DNA of 64,000 nucleotides from assembly GCF_903181435.1 (NCBI RefSeq), contig NZ_CAEUHO010000001.1, positions 868,001 to 932,000 of the forward strand, written 5' to 3'. Both the position numbers and the translations under genes were made by a program. The notes beneath the pieces are model-generated. The model was not told the DNA's origin and did not search any database. It saw only the letters and a program-made list of their open reading frames with translations. This document shows positions 25,601-34,014 of the stretch, one piece after another. Origin of the DNA: Bacteroides acidifaciens. Lineage in GTDB: Bacteria; Bacteroidota; Bacteroidia; Bacteroidales; Bacteroidaceae. Position 1 is the stretch's first letter. Every line of letters begins with the position of its first letter.

Positions 25601-26302
25601 TTACTTTTTCAGTTCGAGTTTCACGTCGTCCAAAACAAACTTGGTGAATTCACTGTTCGGAGAGAACATGATGAAGAAATTAGTCAGCACTTCGTCCGAT
25701 GTTTCTCCCAGTTCGCCGTTGCCGTCAGGATATTGGTAGGGAGCTTTCACTTTTTTGGAGAAGTCGAAGTCGAGCACATACTCGGTGTAGTCTTTCTTCA
25801 GGTTAATCTGTTTGTATCCGGCAGGCGTTTCGGATTCGCTCTTGCGTGCTGCTATGACACATTCCTTGCCGTTGTTTCCGACGATGATAACTTTCATGTT
25901 GTTGCCCGAAGTGCCTTTTGCCTTGAAAGTGAGGCTATACACTTTGCGCTGCATCTCCTGATTCTTGGTACGGTAGCACAAGTAAGTGCCGTACCAGCTC
26001 TTCTGCTGATAGAAGTCGCAACGGAGTACGTTGCGATTCAATGTTTTGTCGAGTTCCACTTTTGCGTCTCCCGTTTCCAGTTCTCCTGCCACGCGATAGA
26101 GCCATATGTCTGTTTCTTCAGGATTGGTTTTGTCATCCTGCACCGGGTCGATATTTCCTACGGGCAAGCTGGCAATAGCTTTAATTTCCACTTTGTCTTT
26201 TTGTTTATCAGCGTTGTTGTCAGATGCTTTTGCGTTCACTGAAGTCAGAAGGGCGGCAGCCAATAGGGATGCCAATCCCAGTTTAAAGTTCATTGTTTTC
26301 AT
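25601..26302 (-). CDS. Secreted stand-alone beta-sandwich module (CBM-like)
   Basis: 233 residues with a cleavable signal peptide (GLASLLAAALLTSVNAKA) and no lipobox. From about residue 50 to the end it is one beta-sandwich resembling carbohydrate-binding modules: IWLYRVAGELETGDAKVEL, KVYSLTFKAKGTSGNNMKV, YVLDFDFSKKV, FFIMFSPNS and VLDDVKLELKK at the end. It is clearly homologous to the C-terminal part of the fimbrillin gene just upstream, so it arose by duplication. Ligand unknown. The mature product has no membrane anchor, so it may be periplasmic or released. Confidence 0.7.
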   Translation of the reverse strand: MKTMNFKLGLASLLAAALLTSVNAKASDNNADKQKDKVEIKAIASLPVGNIDPVQDDKTNPEETDIWLYRVAGELETGDAKVELDKTLNRNVLRCDFYQQKSWYGTYLCYRTKNQEMQRKVYSLTFKAKGTSGNNMKVIIVGNNGKECVIAARKSESETPAGYKQINLKKDYTEYVLDFDFSKKVKAPYQYPDGNGELGETSDEVLTNFFIMFSPNSEFTKFVLDDVKLELKK

Positions 26303-26331
26303 ACTTCTTGTTTTTTTAGAGTTGTTATTAA

Positions 26332-27828
26332 TTAGTTCTTTTTGGGTTCAAGTACTACATCGTATAGGTAGAATTCAGTATCATTGCTTGCAGGTGAGAA
26401 CTGAAGGAACAGATTCTCCAAGACTTCATCGGTTGTTTCTGTATAGTCTGTGACAGTATTATAGATACTTAAAACTTGTTTGGAGAAATCGAAATCTATC
26501 TGATATTCTTTATACTCTTCTGTAAGGTTGAGCATATAGGCTCCTTGATATTTATTGTCGGGGGCGTTGATAGCTATAATCTTTTTATCTTCTCTTAAGA
26601 TGAAGCATCTTACCGACTTATTGGTAGTACCTTTCATTTTGAATTTGAGAGTATATACTTCCCGTTTCGGAGTCTGCATTCTGTAAGCGATGTAGGTCTT
26701 ATACCAAGTATTATTGTCGTTTATCTTGCAATGTATCACGTTGTGTCCCAAAGACGTCTCATTGATAACTGCCGCTTCTCCGATTTGGCTAACACTCTTC
26801 GCTACAAAAATCCAGTTGCCAATTTCGTATTGCCACGGCTTATCATTTGTACTCTCTGCTTTTATTGCTCCTGTCGGCAAATCGTCAATTGTTTTCAGTA
26901 TCCAGTTCTCCTGCAGATTACCGGTGCCCTGATTACCGTTTGTCCAGTCTGTAATCGGTTCTTCCGTTGTTTCAATGGAAATCTTATCCAGAGAAATCGT
27001 AGCAGTGCATACATAGCGGTAACCTTGTTTGAGTTCAGTCAACTTTTCCGATAACTCCCAAGTAAACTCACGATTCATTTTAGGGAGTGAAACATAAAGC
27101 TGGATGCCTTCTATCGAAGCTGTCGGAATCACTTGTGCCGTGTCGCTGTTGGCTGTCTCACTGGCTCTCATTGTGATATTCTTCTTGGCTTCGAGGTTCT
27201 CGAACTGACCGGACAGCAGATTGAACTGTGCTTTGCTATCTATCCCTTTCAGTATGGCGGTTGCTTCTTCCAAATATTCCTTCGTCACTCCGTCGCCGGG
27301 AACAAGGTCGAGCACGACTTGCGATAACACCGGACGAAGTTCCATAACTACCTTATTATTGTCTTTGCCCACTCCTTTGCAATTGTTGGAATAGAGAAAA
27401 TTGAAAGGCGATGCATTGTTTTGATTGGATACATCCATTGAAATGCGGTTCTCCGTCAGATTCTCCGAGTAGGGGAAGTAGGCGATGAGATTCGTCTTGC
27501 TACCGTCCTGTGGGAAATAGACAGGGTCGTTGCCGACAGGCGGGGCGAAATAGCCCGCAGGCACTTCGATAGAGTTATACAATACATTCTCGTAAGAGTT
27601 TATAATATCCTCTCCATTCTCCGTTGTCAGGAAGATACCGATATTCTTTCCTTTTTTCCATTCTGCACCTGCGGCTTTCGGGTCGAAACTGTAGTTTTTC
27701 CCGGTCAATACCAAAGGTGTGTCGGTAGTCTGTATTTCATCTTCTCCTTCGTTGTTATTGTCACATCCGCAGAAGGTTAGCGATGCGGCAGCCATTAATA
27801 AAGCCGTATAAAGTAATTTATTTTCCAT
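26332..27828 (-). CDS. Fimbrillin family lipoprotein fused to CBM-like C-terminal module
   Basis: 498 residues, lipobox FCGC with Cys22. Residues about 30-290 are fimbrillin-like (GIFLTTENGEDI, NLIAYFPYSENL, VVMELRPVLSQVVLDLVPG, YRYVCTATISLDKISIETT). After TDWTNGNQGTGN a second domain begins (about 310-498) with YEIGNWIFVAKS, REVYTLKFKMKGTTNKS, YQIDFDFSKQV, LFLQFSPASNDTEF and YLYDVVLEPKKN. This second domain matches the next gene (25601-26302) over its whole length. Together this looks like a surface glycan-binding protein with a binding module at its tip. Part of the SusC operon. Confidence 0.75.
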   Translation of the reverse strand: MENKLLYTALLMAAASLTFCGCDNNNEGEDEIQTTDTPLVLTGKNYSFDPKAAGAEWKKGKNIGIFLTTENGEDIINSYENVLYNSIEVPAGYFAPPVGNDPVYFPQDGSKTNLIAYFPYSENLTENRISMDVSNQNNASPFNFLYSNNCKGVGKDNNKVVMELRPVLSQVVLDLVPGDGVTKEYLEEATAILKGIDSKAQFNLLSGQFENLEAKKNITMRASETANSDTAQVIPTASIEGIQLYVSLPKMNREFTWELSEKLTELKQGYRYVCTATISLDKISIETTEEPITDWTNGNQGTGNLQENWILKTIDDLPTGAIKAESTNDKPWQYEIGNWIFVAKSVSQIGEAAVINETSLGHNVIHCKINDNNTWYKTYIAYRMQTPKREVYTLKFKMKGTTNKSVRCFILREDKKIIAINAPDNKYQGAYMLNLTEEYKEYQIDFDFSKQVLSIYNTVTDYTETTDEVLENLFLQFSPASNDTEFYLYDVVLEPKKN

Positions 27829-27873
27829 GTGATTCTAATTATTGTTATTTATTGGGGCTGTGTATGTCGGACA

Positions 27874-28836
27874 TTATTCTACCACGGTTACTTTTATTTC
27901 TTTTATTTGTTCCGTGCAATTCCATGCGTTAGCGTTGCGTGCTACGAAAGTTACCGTATATTCGCCCGGTTCGTTGTAAATGTGCGTATAGCTTGGCAGG
28001 CTGTAGGATAAGCTTTTGATAGATAATCCTTCGTCTGCATTCACTTTCGAGGCATCTACCGCCTGGCTGACAGCCCATATATAAGTTCCGTCTTTACCTT
28101 TGCGCCCGTTGATAGACACCCTTTGGTCGTCTACTACCGTTTGTGTAGGGTTATCGCTGTTGTTGCTGTTGTACTTGATTTTCACGAAGCCGAAACCGAA
28201 ATCATTCTTCGGAGATGTTTTCTCGATTGTTTTTCCGTCCACCGACTGTTGTAGTTTCGGATAGAAATAAGCATCGGGATGAACCTGGTTGTTGGCTATC
28301 TCATCTTCAGTCAGCGGAGACATTTCATATCTGAGGGCGAGGTAGAACCTTTTATCTTTATAATTGTCCATGTCCACTACTATGTCCCTGACTTCTCCAT
28401 GCTGATACCCTTCATAGGTTGATTCTATGACGGGCACCTTTAATTGCCCGTCCATGTCGCTCCATGTTGCTTGCTTGATATTCTCTTCGTCATATATCCC
28501 GTTGAAATCTTCCGAAATCAGAACTTTCAGTCCGTTGCGGTAGTTTATGCGGGCATATTTCAATTCTAAGTTATATTTGAGGATTAGGCTTTCCACATCA
28601 GCTTTTGTCCGGTTGCGGTTAGCGTATTTCTTACCGTATTCTCCCGAATAGAAGATAAGGTAATCGGGGTCGCCTGAGAAAGCGAAAGTTACGGGTTCGC
28701 CCACCTTTACGGTAGTTTCCGGATTTTGCAGGCTTACATCGAAGTCCAAGTCGTCAATGCCGTTGTTATCGCATGATGTGAATGCTGTGGTTAGGAATAG
28801 CAGCATTCCATATACTATTTTATTTCTGTTTTTCAT
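27874..28836 (-). CDS. DUF5017-like PUL surface lipoprotein
   Basis: 320 residues, lipobox FTSC with Cys22. It directly follows SusD, where a surface glycan-binding protein is usual. N-terminal part PETTVKVGEPVTFAFSG then YLIFYSGEYGKKYANRNR, and a C-terminal PKD-like strand series (YTHIYNEPGEYTVTFVARNA) are features of the DUF5017 group. A glycan-capturing role at the surface next to SusC/SusD is inferred from position. Length is normal. Confidence 0.75.
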   Translation of the reverse strand: MKNRNKIVYGMLLFLTTAFTSCDNNGIDDLDFDVSLQNPETTVKVGEPVTFAFSGDPDYLIFYSGEYGKKYANRNRTKADVESLILKYNLELKYARINYRNGLKVLISEDFNGIYDEENIKQATWSDMDGQLKVPVIESTYEGYQHGEVRDIVVDMDNYKDKRFYLALRYEMSPLTEDEIANNQVHPDAYFYPKLQQSVDGKTIEKTSPKNDFGFGFVKIKYNSNNSDNPTQTVVDDQRVSINGRKGKDGTYIWAVSQAVDASKVNADEGLSIKSLSYSLPSYTHIYNEPGEYTVTFVARNANAWNCTEQIKEIKVTVVE

Positions 28837-28867
28837 ACAGTATAATTATTTAATTGTTGTTACTCAA

Positions 28868-30532
28868 TTACCATCCCTCGTTCTGTCCGCATATCGGATT
28901 GGTGTTCAGTTCCACTTCCGGGATAGGGAAATAGATATGTTTCGGTTGCAGTTCGATACCCGGTTGCGCTTTGATGTTGACACCCGCATAAGAACCGCTC
29001 ACTGTGGTAGGATAGCCAATCATGTCGCCGTCATACTCTCCGCCGACGATGATATTCTGGTCTGCCAGCATCTTGATACGTTTCTCAAAGTAATCTTTAC
29101 CCCAACGGCGCAAGTCCATTTTGCGGTTGCCTTCGTAACACAATTCACGGGCGCGTTCGTCGCGCACCAGTTCGCGGAAACTTTCATAATCGTAGTCACC
29201 AAGTTTGACTTCACTGGCTTTCGCTCTCTTTCTAACCTCATTGATGGCATCCACCGCTTCCTGGGTAGGCCCCTGGTTCACCTCGTTGGCAGCTTCGGCA
29301 ATCATCAGCAATACATCTGCATAACGCATGATGGGGACATTGATGGAGGTGGTGTATTGTGTCAACGGGCGTACTACTTCATATTCCCGGCGATATTTGG
29401 CTGCATCTCCGTCACGCATGGTGTTCAGTTCGGATTCCGTCTTGTATTTGCGTGTTACCTTTTCCACATTCTCGCTTATCTTTTCCGTTTGGAAACCATA
29501 GTTGGAGAAGTTCCACCATTTGCGTTTGTCGTTCTCTTCATACATACGGAACAGGATGCGGGTTCCGTTATAGAAGCCGTAGCAGAAACCGTTGTCGGGG
29601 TCGAGAGCCGAGCCTTGGGTGATTCCGATTGAAAGGCCGATAGAGCCGGATTCGCGGGTGATGTTCAAGTCGTTGCCGTACATTTCCGCTTCAAACATAT
29701 TTTCCTTCCAGTTATATTTGTCGGAACACAGGTCGATAAAAAGCGCTTCATAGCCGTTCAAATCGCCACGGTCTTGTACCAGTTCATGCAGTTCGCTGTC
29801 TCTTACCTTGCGGGCGTAAGTCAATGCTTCGTTCCATTTGTCGGCATAGACCGGATAACCGGACATCCACATATATGCTCTTGCCATCAGTGCTTGTGCC
29901 GTGGTTACCGATATATGTCCCGCTTGTGCCAGTTCGTCTGCGGTGAGGCAACCTTTTTCAGCCTCCTCAAGGTCTGAAATGATTTGATTGTAGATGTCTA
30001 TTTGCGGGCTGCGTTTCAGTTTCTGTGATTTCAGGTCGCGGGTAGCCGTCAGGCGCAAGGGAACTTCTCCCCAAAAACTGACCAGATTCATGTAATACAG
30101 GGCACGCATTCCTTTGGCTTCTGCCAGCAGGCGTTGTTTGGTACGCTCATCCTTGCATACGTCCGCCGGTTTGTCGGTGATGGCTTCGATGTAAGTATTG
30201 GCACGGTTGATGCCTTTGTACAGTTCCGTCCATGCTTCTTTCAGCTCTTTGTCAACGGAAGTATAGTTGTTGAGATAGAGCTTTGTCATACCGATACTAT
30301 ACTGCTTGTTGTACACCATGATGTCCGAACCGGCATCACAGGTAGTAATAAGGTGTCCGCCGTAGAGCTTTGAACTGCTCATCGGGTCGTAGATTCCCGC
30401 CAGTCCTGCTTCGCAACTTTCGAGGTTGTTGTACACATTGTTTTCCGACAGTTCATCGTAAGTATCCGTTTCGAGGAAGTCACAAGCTGACAGGCAAGTT
30501 GCCAGGCTGATATATATCAATAGTTTCTTCAT
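28868..30532 (-). CDS. SusD/RagB family nutrient-binding lipoprotein
   Basis: 554 residues, lipobox LSAC with Cys17. SusD family landmarks: DFLETDTYDELSENNVYNNLESCE at the start (binding-loop region), TPR-like helices (ELKEAWTELYKGINRANTY, AEAKGMRALYYMNLVSFWGEVPL), LMARAYMWMSG, and near the end NVPIMRYADVLLMIAEA followed by RARELCYEGNRKMDLRRWG. SusD sits on the SusC channel as a lid and binds glycan. Encoded 25 bp after SusC. Nothing unusual in length. Confidence 0.96.
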   Translation of the reverse strand: MKKLLIYISLATCLSACDFLETDTYDELSENNVYNNLESCEAGLAGIYDPMSSSKLYGGHLITTCDAGSDIMVYNKQYSIGMTKLYLNNYTSVDKELKEAWTELYKGINRANTYIEAITDKPADVCKDERTKQRLLAEAKGMRALYYMNLVSFWGEVPLRLTATRDLKSQKLKRSPQIDIYNQIISDLEEAEKGCLTADELAQAGHISVTTAQALMARAYMWMSGYPVYADKWNEALTYARKVRDSELHELVQDRGDLNGYEALFIDLCSDKYNWKENMFEAEMYGNDLNITRESGSIGLSIGITQGSALDPDNGFCYGFYNGTRILFRMYEENDKRKWWNFSNYGFQTEKISENVEKVTRKYKTESELNTMRDGDAAKYRREYEVVRPLTQYTTSINVPIMRYADVLLMIAEAANEVNQGPTQEAVDAINEVRKRAKASEVKLGDYDYESFRELVRDERARELCYEGNRKMDLRRWGKDYFEKRIKMLADQNIIVGGEYDGDMIGYPTTVSGSYAGVNIKAQPGIELQPKHIYFPIPEVELNTNPICGQNEGW

Positions 30533-30557
30533 TTTCTTCTTTCGTTTAATCAGGTTA

Positions 30558-33500
30558 TTACAAACTCATTTTCACACCGAATGTATAGGTTGCCGAGCGC
30601 GGATATGCCGAGTAGTCGAATCCTCTCGTCATGGACGAGTTGCGGGTAGATACTTCGGGGTCGTAGCCGGAATAGTTAGTCCATGTAATCAAATCCTGTC
30701 CGGTGACGTAGAGCCGCAGTGATTTGATTTTGCACTTGCTCAGCCATTTGGCGGGGAAGTTGTATCCCAACTGTATCGTTTTCAGGCGGAGAACGGAAGC
30801 GTCTTCCACTTCACGGTCGGTATTGAATCCCGGTTCGTAGAAACCTCTGGTGGGAGCCCACAGGTAATTGGTGTAATTTCCCGGAGTGATGGAACCGTCC
30901 GCGTTGACCGTGCGGGGTGTCCAGTGGTTTACCGCAGTAGCCAGTTGGTTGGTGTGCGCGCTCTTGAGCTCTTCCAGCAGTTTACGGTTGTAGTTAATCA
31001 GGTCGTTACCGTAAGACCATTGCAGGAATATGCTTAAATCGAATCCTCTGTATTCGAACCGGTTGGTGAAACCGCCGATATGTATCGGAAGTCCGTGACC
31101 GATGATGGTGCGGTCGTCCGTCGTAATCTTGCCGTCACCGTTGATGTCCTTCAGTTTCGGGTCGCCCGGACGGATTTCACTTCTCTTGCGTCCGTTGTCG
31201 GGGATACCGTCTTTCAATACAAATGTGTTCGGTGACACTTCGTTGAAGTCTTCGTACTGATATACTCCGTCAAATACATATCCGTACATTTCGGAAAGCG
31301 GATGACCTACCTTGGCGATATACATATCCGGAATTTCAGGATAGCGGATGCCCACTACGCGGCTTGTCTGTCCATCGGACAATGCGGTGATTTCGTTCTT
31401 GTTGAACGAGATGTTGAATGAACTTGTCCATTTCAGCTTATTGTTTCCGCCTTTCAGGTTGACCGTGTTGATGGCAAACTCAAAACCGGAGTTGCGTACG
31501 CTACCGATATTCTGCTGCACTTGTTCGAATCCGATGGATGGGGGAGTGTCGGCATACAGCAACAGGTCTTTGGTGTGCTTGTTGTAATAGTCGATGACTG
31601 CATTGATACGGTTGCCGAAGAATCCGAGGTCTACTCCGATATTCGTCTGATAAGTAGATTCCCATTTCAGGTCTTTATTAGCCATCTGGCGTATGTAGAT
31701 GGCAGGAGACATGGTGTTGTTGAATGCATAATTCTCATTGCCGGCATACAGCAGGTGTGACGGGTAATTCTCCTGTGTGCGGTTGTTTCCCGTGATACCC
31801 CAGCCTACTCTTAATTTCAGGTTGGACATCCACTTCCGGGCGGGTCTCATGAATTTTTCTTCGGAGATTCTCCAGGCTCCGGATGCTGAAGGGAAGTAGC
31901 CCCATTTGTTGTATATCAGTCGTGAAGAACCGTCGGCACGGACTGTACCAGTGAGCAGGTAACGTGATTTCCAGTCATAATTGGCACGTGCAAAGAAAGA
32001 CATCATATGTTGCTCGGTCTTCTCGGCATAAATCTTCTTGGGAGTTCCCTGGTCTATGCCCCAGAGTCCGAGTTCTTCCCATGGAACCAGTGATGCCTGA
32101 CCGCCGAGATATTGGTACTGGTTGCTGGAGATTGATGCTCCCAACATACCTAATATATTATGGTTCTTCACTTTCGTGCGGTAAGTCAATGTGTAGTCGT
32201 TCGACCAGTTGTTGTATTCTCTGTAGTTGAAGCTACCGTTCTGCTTGTCGGGTTGGTAACGTGCGTCACCCCAATAAGTCTGTGAGTTATTGAATGTGGT
32301 ACTTCTGACAATATTCGAACTCAGTGCGCCTGTCACCTTGAATTCCAGTTTCTTGGTGATTTTCCAGGTCAGGTAAGCGTTCATGTTCAGTTGGCGGCTT
32401 AAATTACCGGAATCTTCGTTCTGGACGGTTTTCACCGGATTATAGCGGTAGTCGGTGGCGCTGTTGATATTAGGGTCAAAAGGCTGGTTCAATATATCCT
32501 CGTCCAGCCTGTAGGTCAACGGGCGGTATCCTAATATGGAGTAGAACAGGTAGTGGCTCGATGTCCATCCCCCGTGACTTTCGGACGGGTTGGCGCCTTG
32601 AGTCTTGTTGTTGGCATAGTTCACGGTAAATCCTACCGTTACATTGGAGGTGAGCTGCTGGTCGAGAGTCAGACGTGTACGGAAGCTGTTGTATTCAGAG
32701 CCGGTCAATGTACCTTTTTGGTGGAAGTAAGAGGCGCTTGCGCTGTATTTGGTGCGTTGCGTACCACCGTTGAGGGATACATGATGGCTCGTGAACGGTG
32801 CGCCATCCAGTACGATGTCCTGCCAGTTGTATGCTTTTCTGTTGCGGTAGTCTTCCAGTGTTTGGAAACGACCCAACTTCTCATCATAACTCAGATAAGT
32901 TCTGTCCAGGTATTGGTCGCTGTACTGGTTCAGTTCTGTCTGCAACTTCACGAAGTCGTAAGCTCCCATCATTTTGAGGAACTGCGGTTCCGTTTGCCAG
33001 GAGAAGTAACCGTCATATGTTACGGTAGGGGGAGCTTCCTTTCCTCTTTTCGTCTGAATGATGATGACACCGTTGGCTCCACGGGCTCCGTAGATAGCGG
33101 TGGCCGATGCGTCTTTCAACACATCGATAGACTCGATATCGTTCGGGTTGTAAGCTGCCAGGTTAGGGTCTTCCGTCGGGAAACCGTCGATTACATAAAG
33201 AGGGGAACCGTCGGAACTGTCGGAGATAGTGTTGCTACCCCGGATGACGATATTGGAGGTGGCTCCCGGTCGTCCATCGGTGGCAACTACTTGTACGCCT
33301 GCGATGCGTCCCGCGAGAGCCTGGTCGATGGAAGCAACCGCTGCCTTTGTCAAGTCTCCCATGTCGGCTTTGCTGACGGAACCGGTCAGGTCGCTTTTCT
33401 TCACCGAACCGTAACCGATGGCTACCACTTCGTCCAGCATCTTGGCATCTTCTTTCATTTCGACGTTGATTTGTTTCTTGTTGCCTACCGTTACTTCTTT

Positions 33501-33758
33501 AACGGCGTATCCTAAAAAAGAAAAGGTGAGCACGGATGAACCTTTCGGCATTGATATACGGTAGCGTCCGTTGGTATCGGTGACAGTTCCCGTTTTTGTC
33601 CCTTTGACAATGACGCTTACGCCGGGCATCGGTTCTTTGAGTTCGTCTGTCACCACTCCGGTTACGGCAACCTGTGCGAAGACAGTGGAAATAGAGAAAA
33701 GCAGTATCCAAAGAAAGGACTGGCTTCTTTTCGAAAATAAGATTCGATTCTTTTTCAT
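30558..33758 (-). CDS. SusC/RagA family TonB-linked outer membrane transporter
   Basis: 1066 residues. Signal peptide (SFLWILLFSISTVFAQ), CarboxypepD_reg-like domain (about 30-110, VTGVVTDELKEPMPGVSV), TonB-box-like stretch MLDEVVAIGYGSVKK, plug domain with VYVIDGFPTEDP-like and NDIESIDVLKDASATAIYG motifs, then a 22-strand beta-barrel ending in TYTFGVKMSL. It imports oligosaccharides with SusD. First gene of the leftward operon of eight genes; its promoter region is shared with the divergent GH29 gene and holds the repeated half-sites. Confidence 0.97.
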   Translation of the reverse strand: MKKNRILFSKRSQSFLWILLFSISTVFAQVAVTGVVTDELKEPMPGVSVIVKGTKTGTVTDTNGRYRISMPKGSSVLTFSFLGYAVKEVTVGNKKQINVEMKEDAKMLDEVVAIGYGSVKKSDLTGSVSKADMGDLTKAAVASIDQALAGRIAGVQVVATDGRPGATSNIVIRGSNTISDSSDGSPLYVIDGFPTEDPNLAAYNPNDIESIDVLKDASATAIYGARGANGVIIIQTKRGKEAPPTVTYDGYFSWQTEPQFLKMMGAYDFVKLQTELNQYSDQYLDRTYLSYDEKLGRFQTLEDYRNRKAYNWQDIVLDGAPFTSHHVSLNGGTQRTKYSASASYFHQKGTLTGSEYNSFRTRLTLDQQLTSNVTVGFTVNYANNKTQGANPSESHGGWTSSHYLFYSILGYRPLTYRLDEDILNQPFDPNINSATDYRYNPVKTVQNEDSGNLSRQLNMNAYLTWKITKKLEFKVTGALSSNIVRSTTFNNSQTYWGDARYQPDKQNGSFNYREYNNWSNDYTLTYRTKVKNHNILGMLGASISSNQYQYLGGQASLVPWEELGLWGIDQGTPKKIYAEKTEQHMMSFFARANYDWKSRYLLTGTVRADGSSRLIYNKWGYFPSASGAWRISEEKFMRPARKWMSNLKLRVGWGITGNNRTQENYPSHLLYAGNENYAFNNTMSPAIYIRQMANKDLKWESTYQTNIGVDLGFFGNRINAVIDYYNKHTKDLLLYADTPPSIGFEQVQQNIGSVRNSGFEFAINTVNLKGGNNKLKWTSSFNISFNKNEITALSDGQTSRVVGIRYPEIPDMYIAKVGHPLSEMYGYVFDGVYQYEDFNEVSPNTFVLKDGIPDNGRKRSEIRPGDPKLKDINGDGKITTDDRTIIGHGLPIHIGGFTNRFEYRGFDLSIFLQWSYGNDLINYNRKLLEELKSAHTNQLATAVNHWTPRTVNADGSITPGNYTNYLWAPTRGFYEPGFNTDREVEDASVLRLKTIQLGYNFPAKWLSKCKIKSLRLYVTGQDLITWTNYSGYDPEVSTRNSSMTRGFDYSAYPRSATYTFGVKMSL

Positions 33759-33803
33759 GTTCTTAAATTAAGATTAGACATTTCTGTTTTTAAACTGATA
33801 CGG

Positions 33804-33877
33804 CAAATGTCGGAACTATGGCAATTTACTACCGGCATTGTCAGTACAAACGACGGACACAATGCGTACAAATCGCG
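33804..33877 (-). promoter_or_regulatory. Candidate HTCS operator and promoter of the SusC operon
   Basis: On the minus strand, TTTGTAC at 33872-33866 and TTTGTAC at 33850-33844 are 22 bp apart, and the -7-like box GACATTTG (33811-33804; one mismatch to TAnnTTTG) begins 33 bp after the second. Geometry is identical to the GH29 and GH95-like promoters. The two pairs at this divergent region are arranged as mirror images. Confidence 0.65.
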
Positions 33878-33894
33878 GCTGTACTATCTGAGAC

Positions 33895-33968
33895 GGCGAT
33901 TTGTACGGGGAGTTAACCTGCATTGTACGCTATGTGCCCCTGGAGGTTTTTTGTATCTCCTATCTTTG
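33895..33968 (+). promoter_or_regulatory. Candidate HTCS operator and promoter of the GH29/PL8 operon
   Basis: TTTGTAC (33900-33906) and ATTGTAC (33922-33928) are 22 bp apart; the consensus -7 box TATCTTTG (33961-33968) begins 33 bp after the second. CGTACAAATCGC (33865-33876) and GCGATTTGTACG (33896-33907) form a perfect 12-bp inverted repeat linking this site to the SusC site. A 15-bp direct repeat CTAATATCAAAAAAA (33979-33993, 33996-34010) fills the untranslated leader. Confidence 0.7.
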
Positions 33969-34014
33969 TACCAAGACACTAATATCAAAAAAAATCTAAT
34001 ATCAAAAAAAGATT

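Noticed and set aside
32553..33515. 320-codon plus-strand open frame opposite SusC
   Set aside because: Opposite strand of the SusC plug domain; product has no recognisable features.
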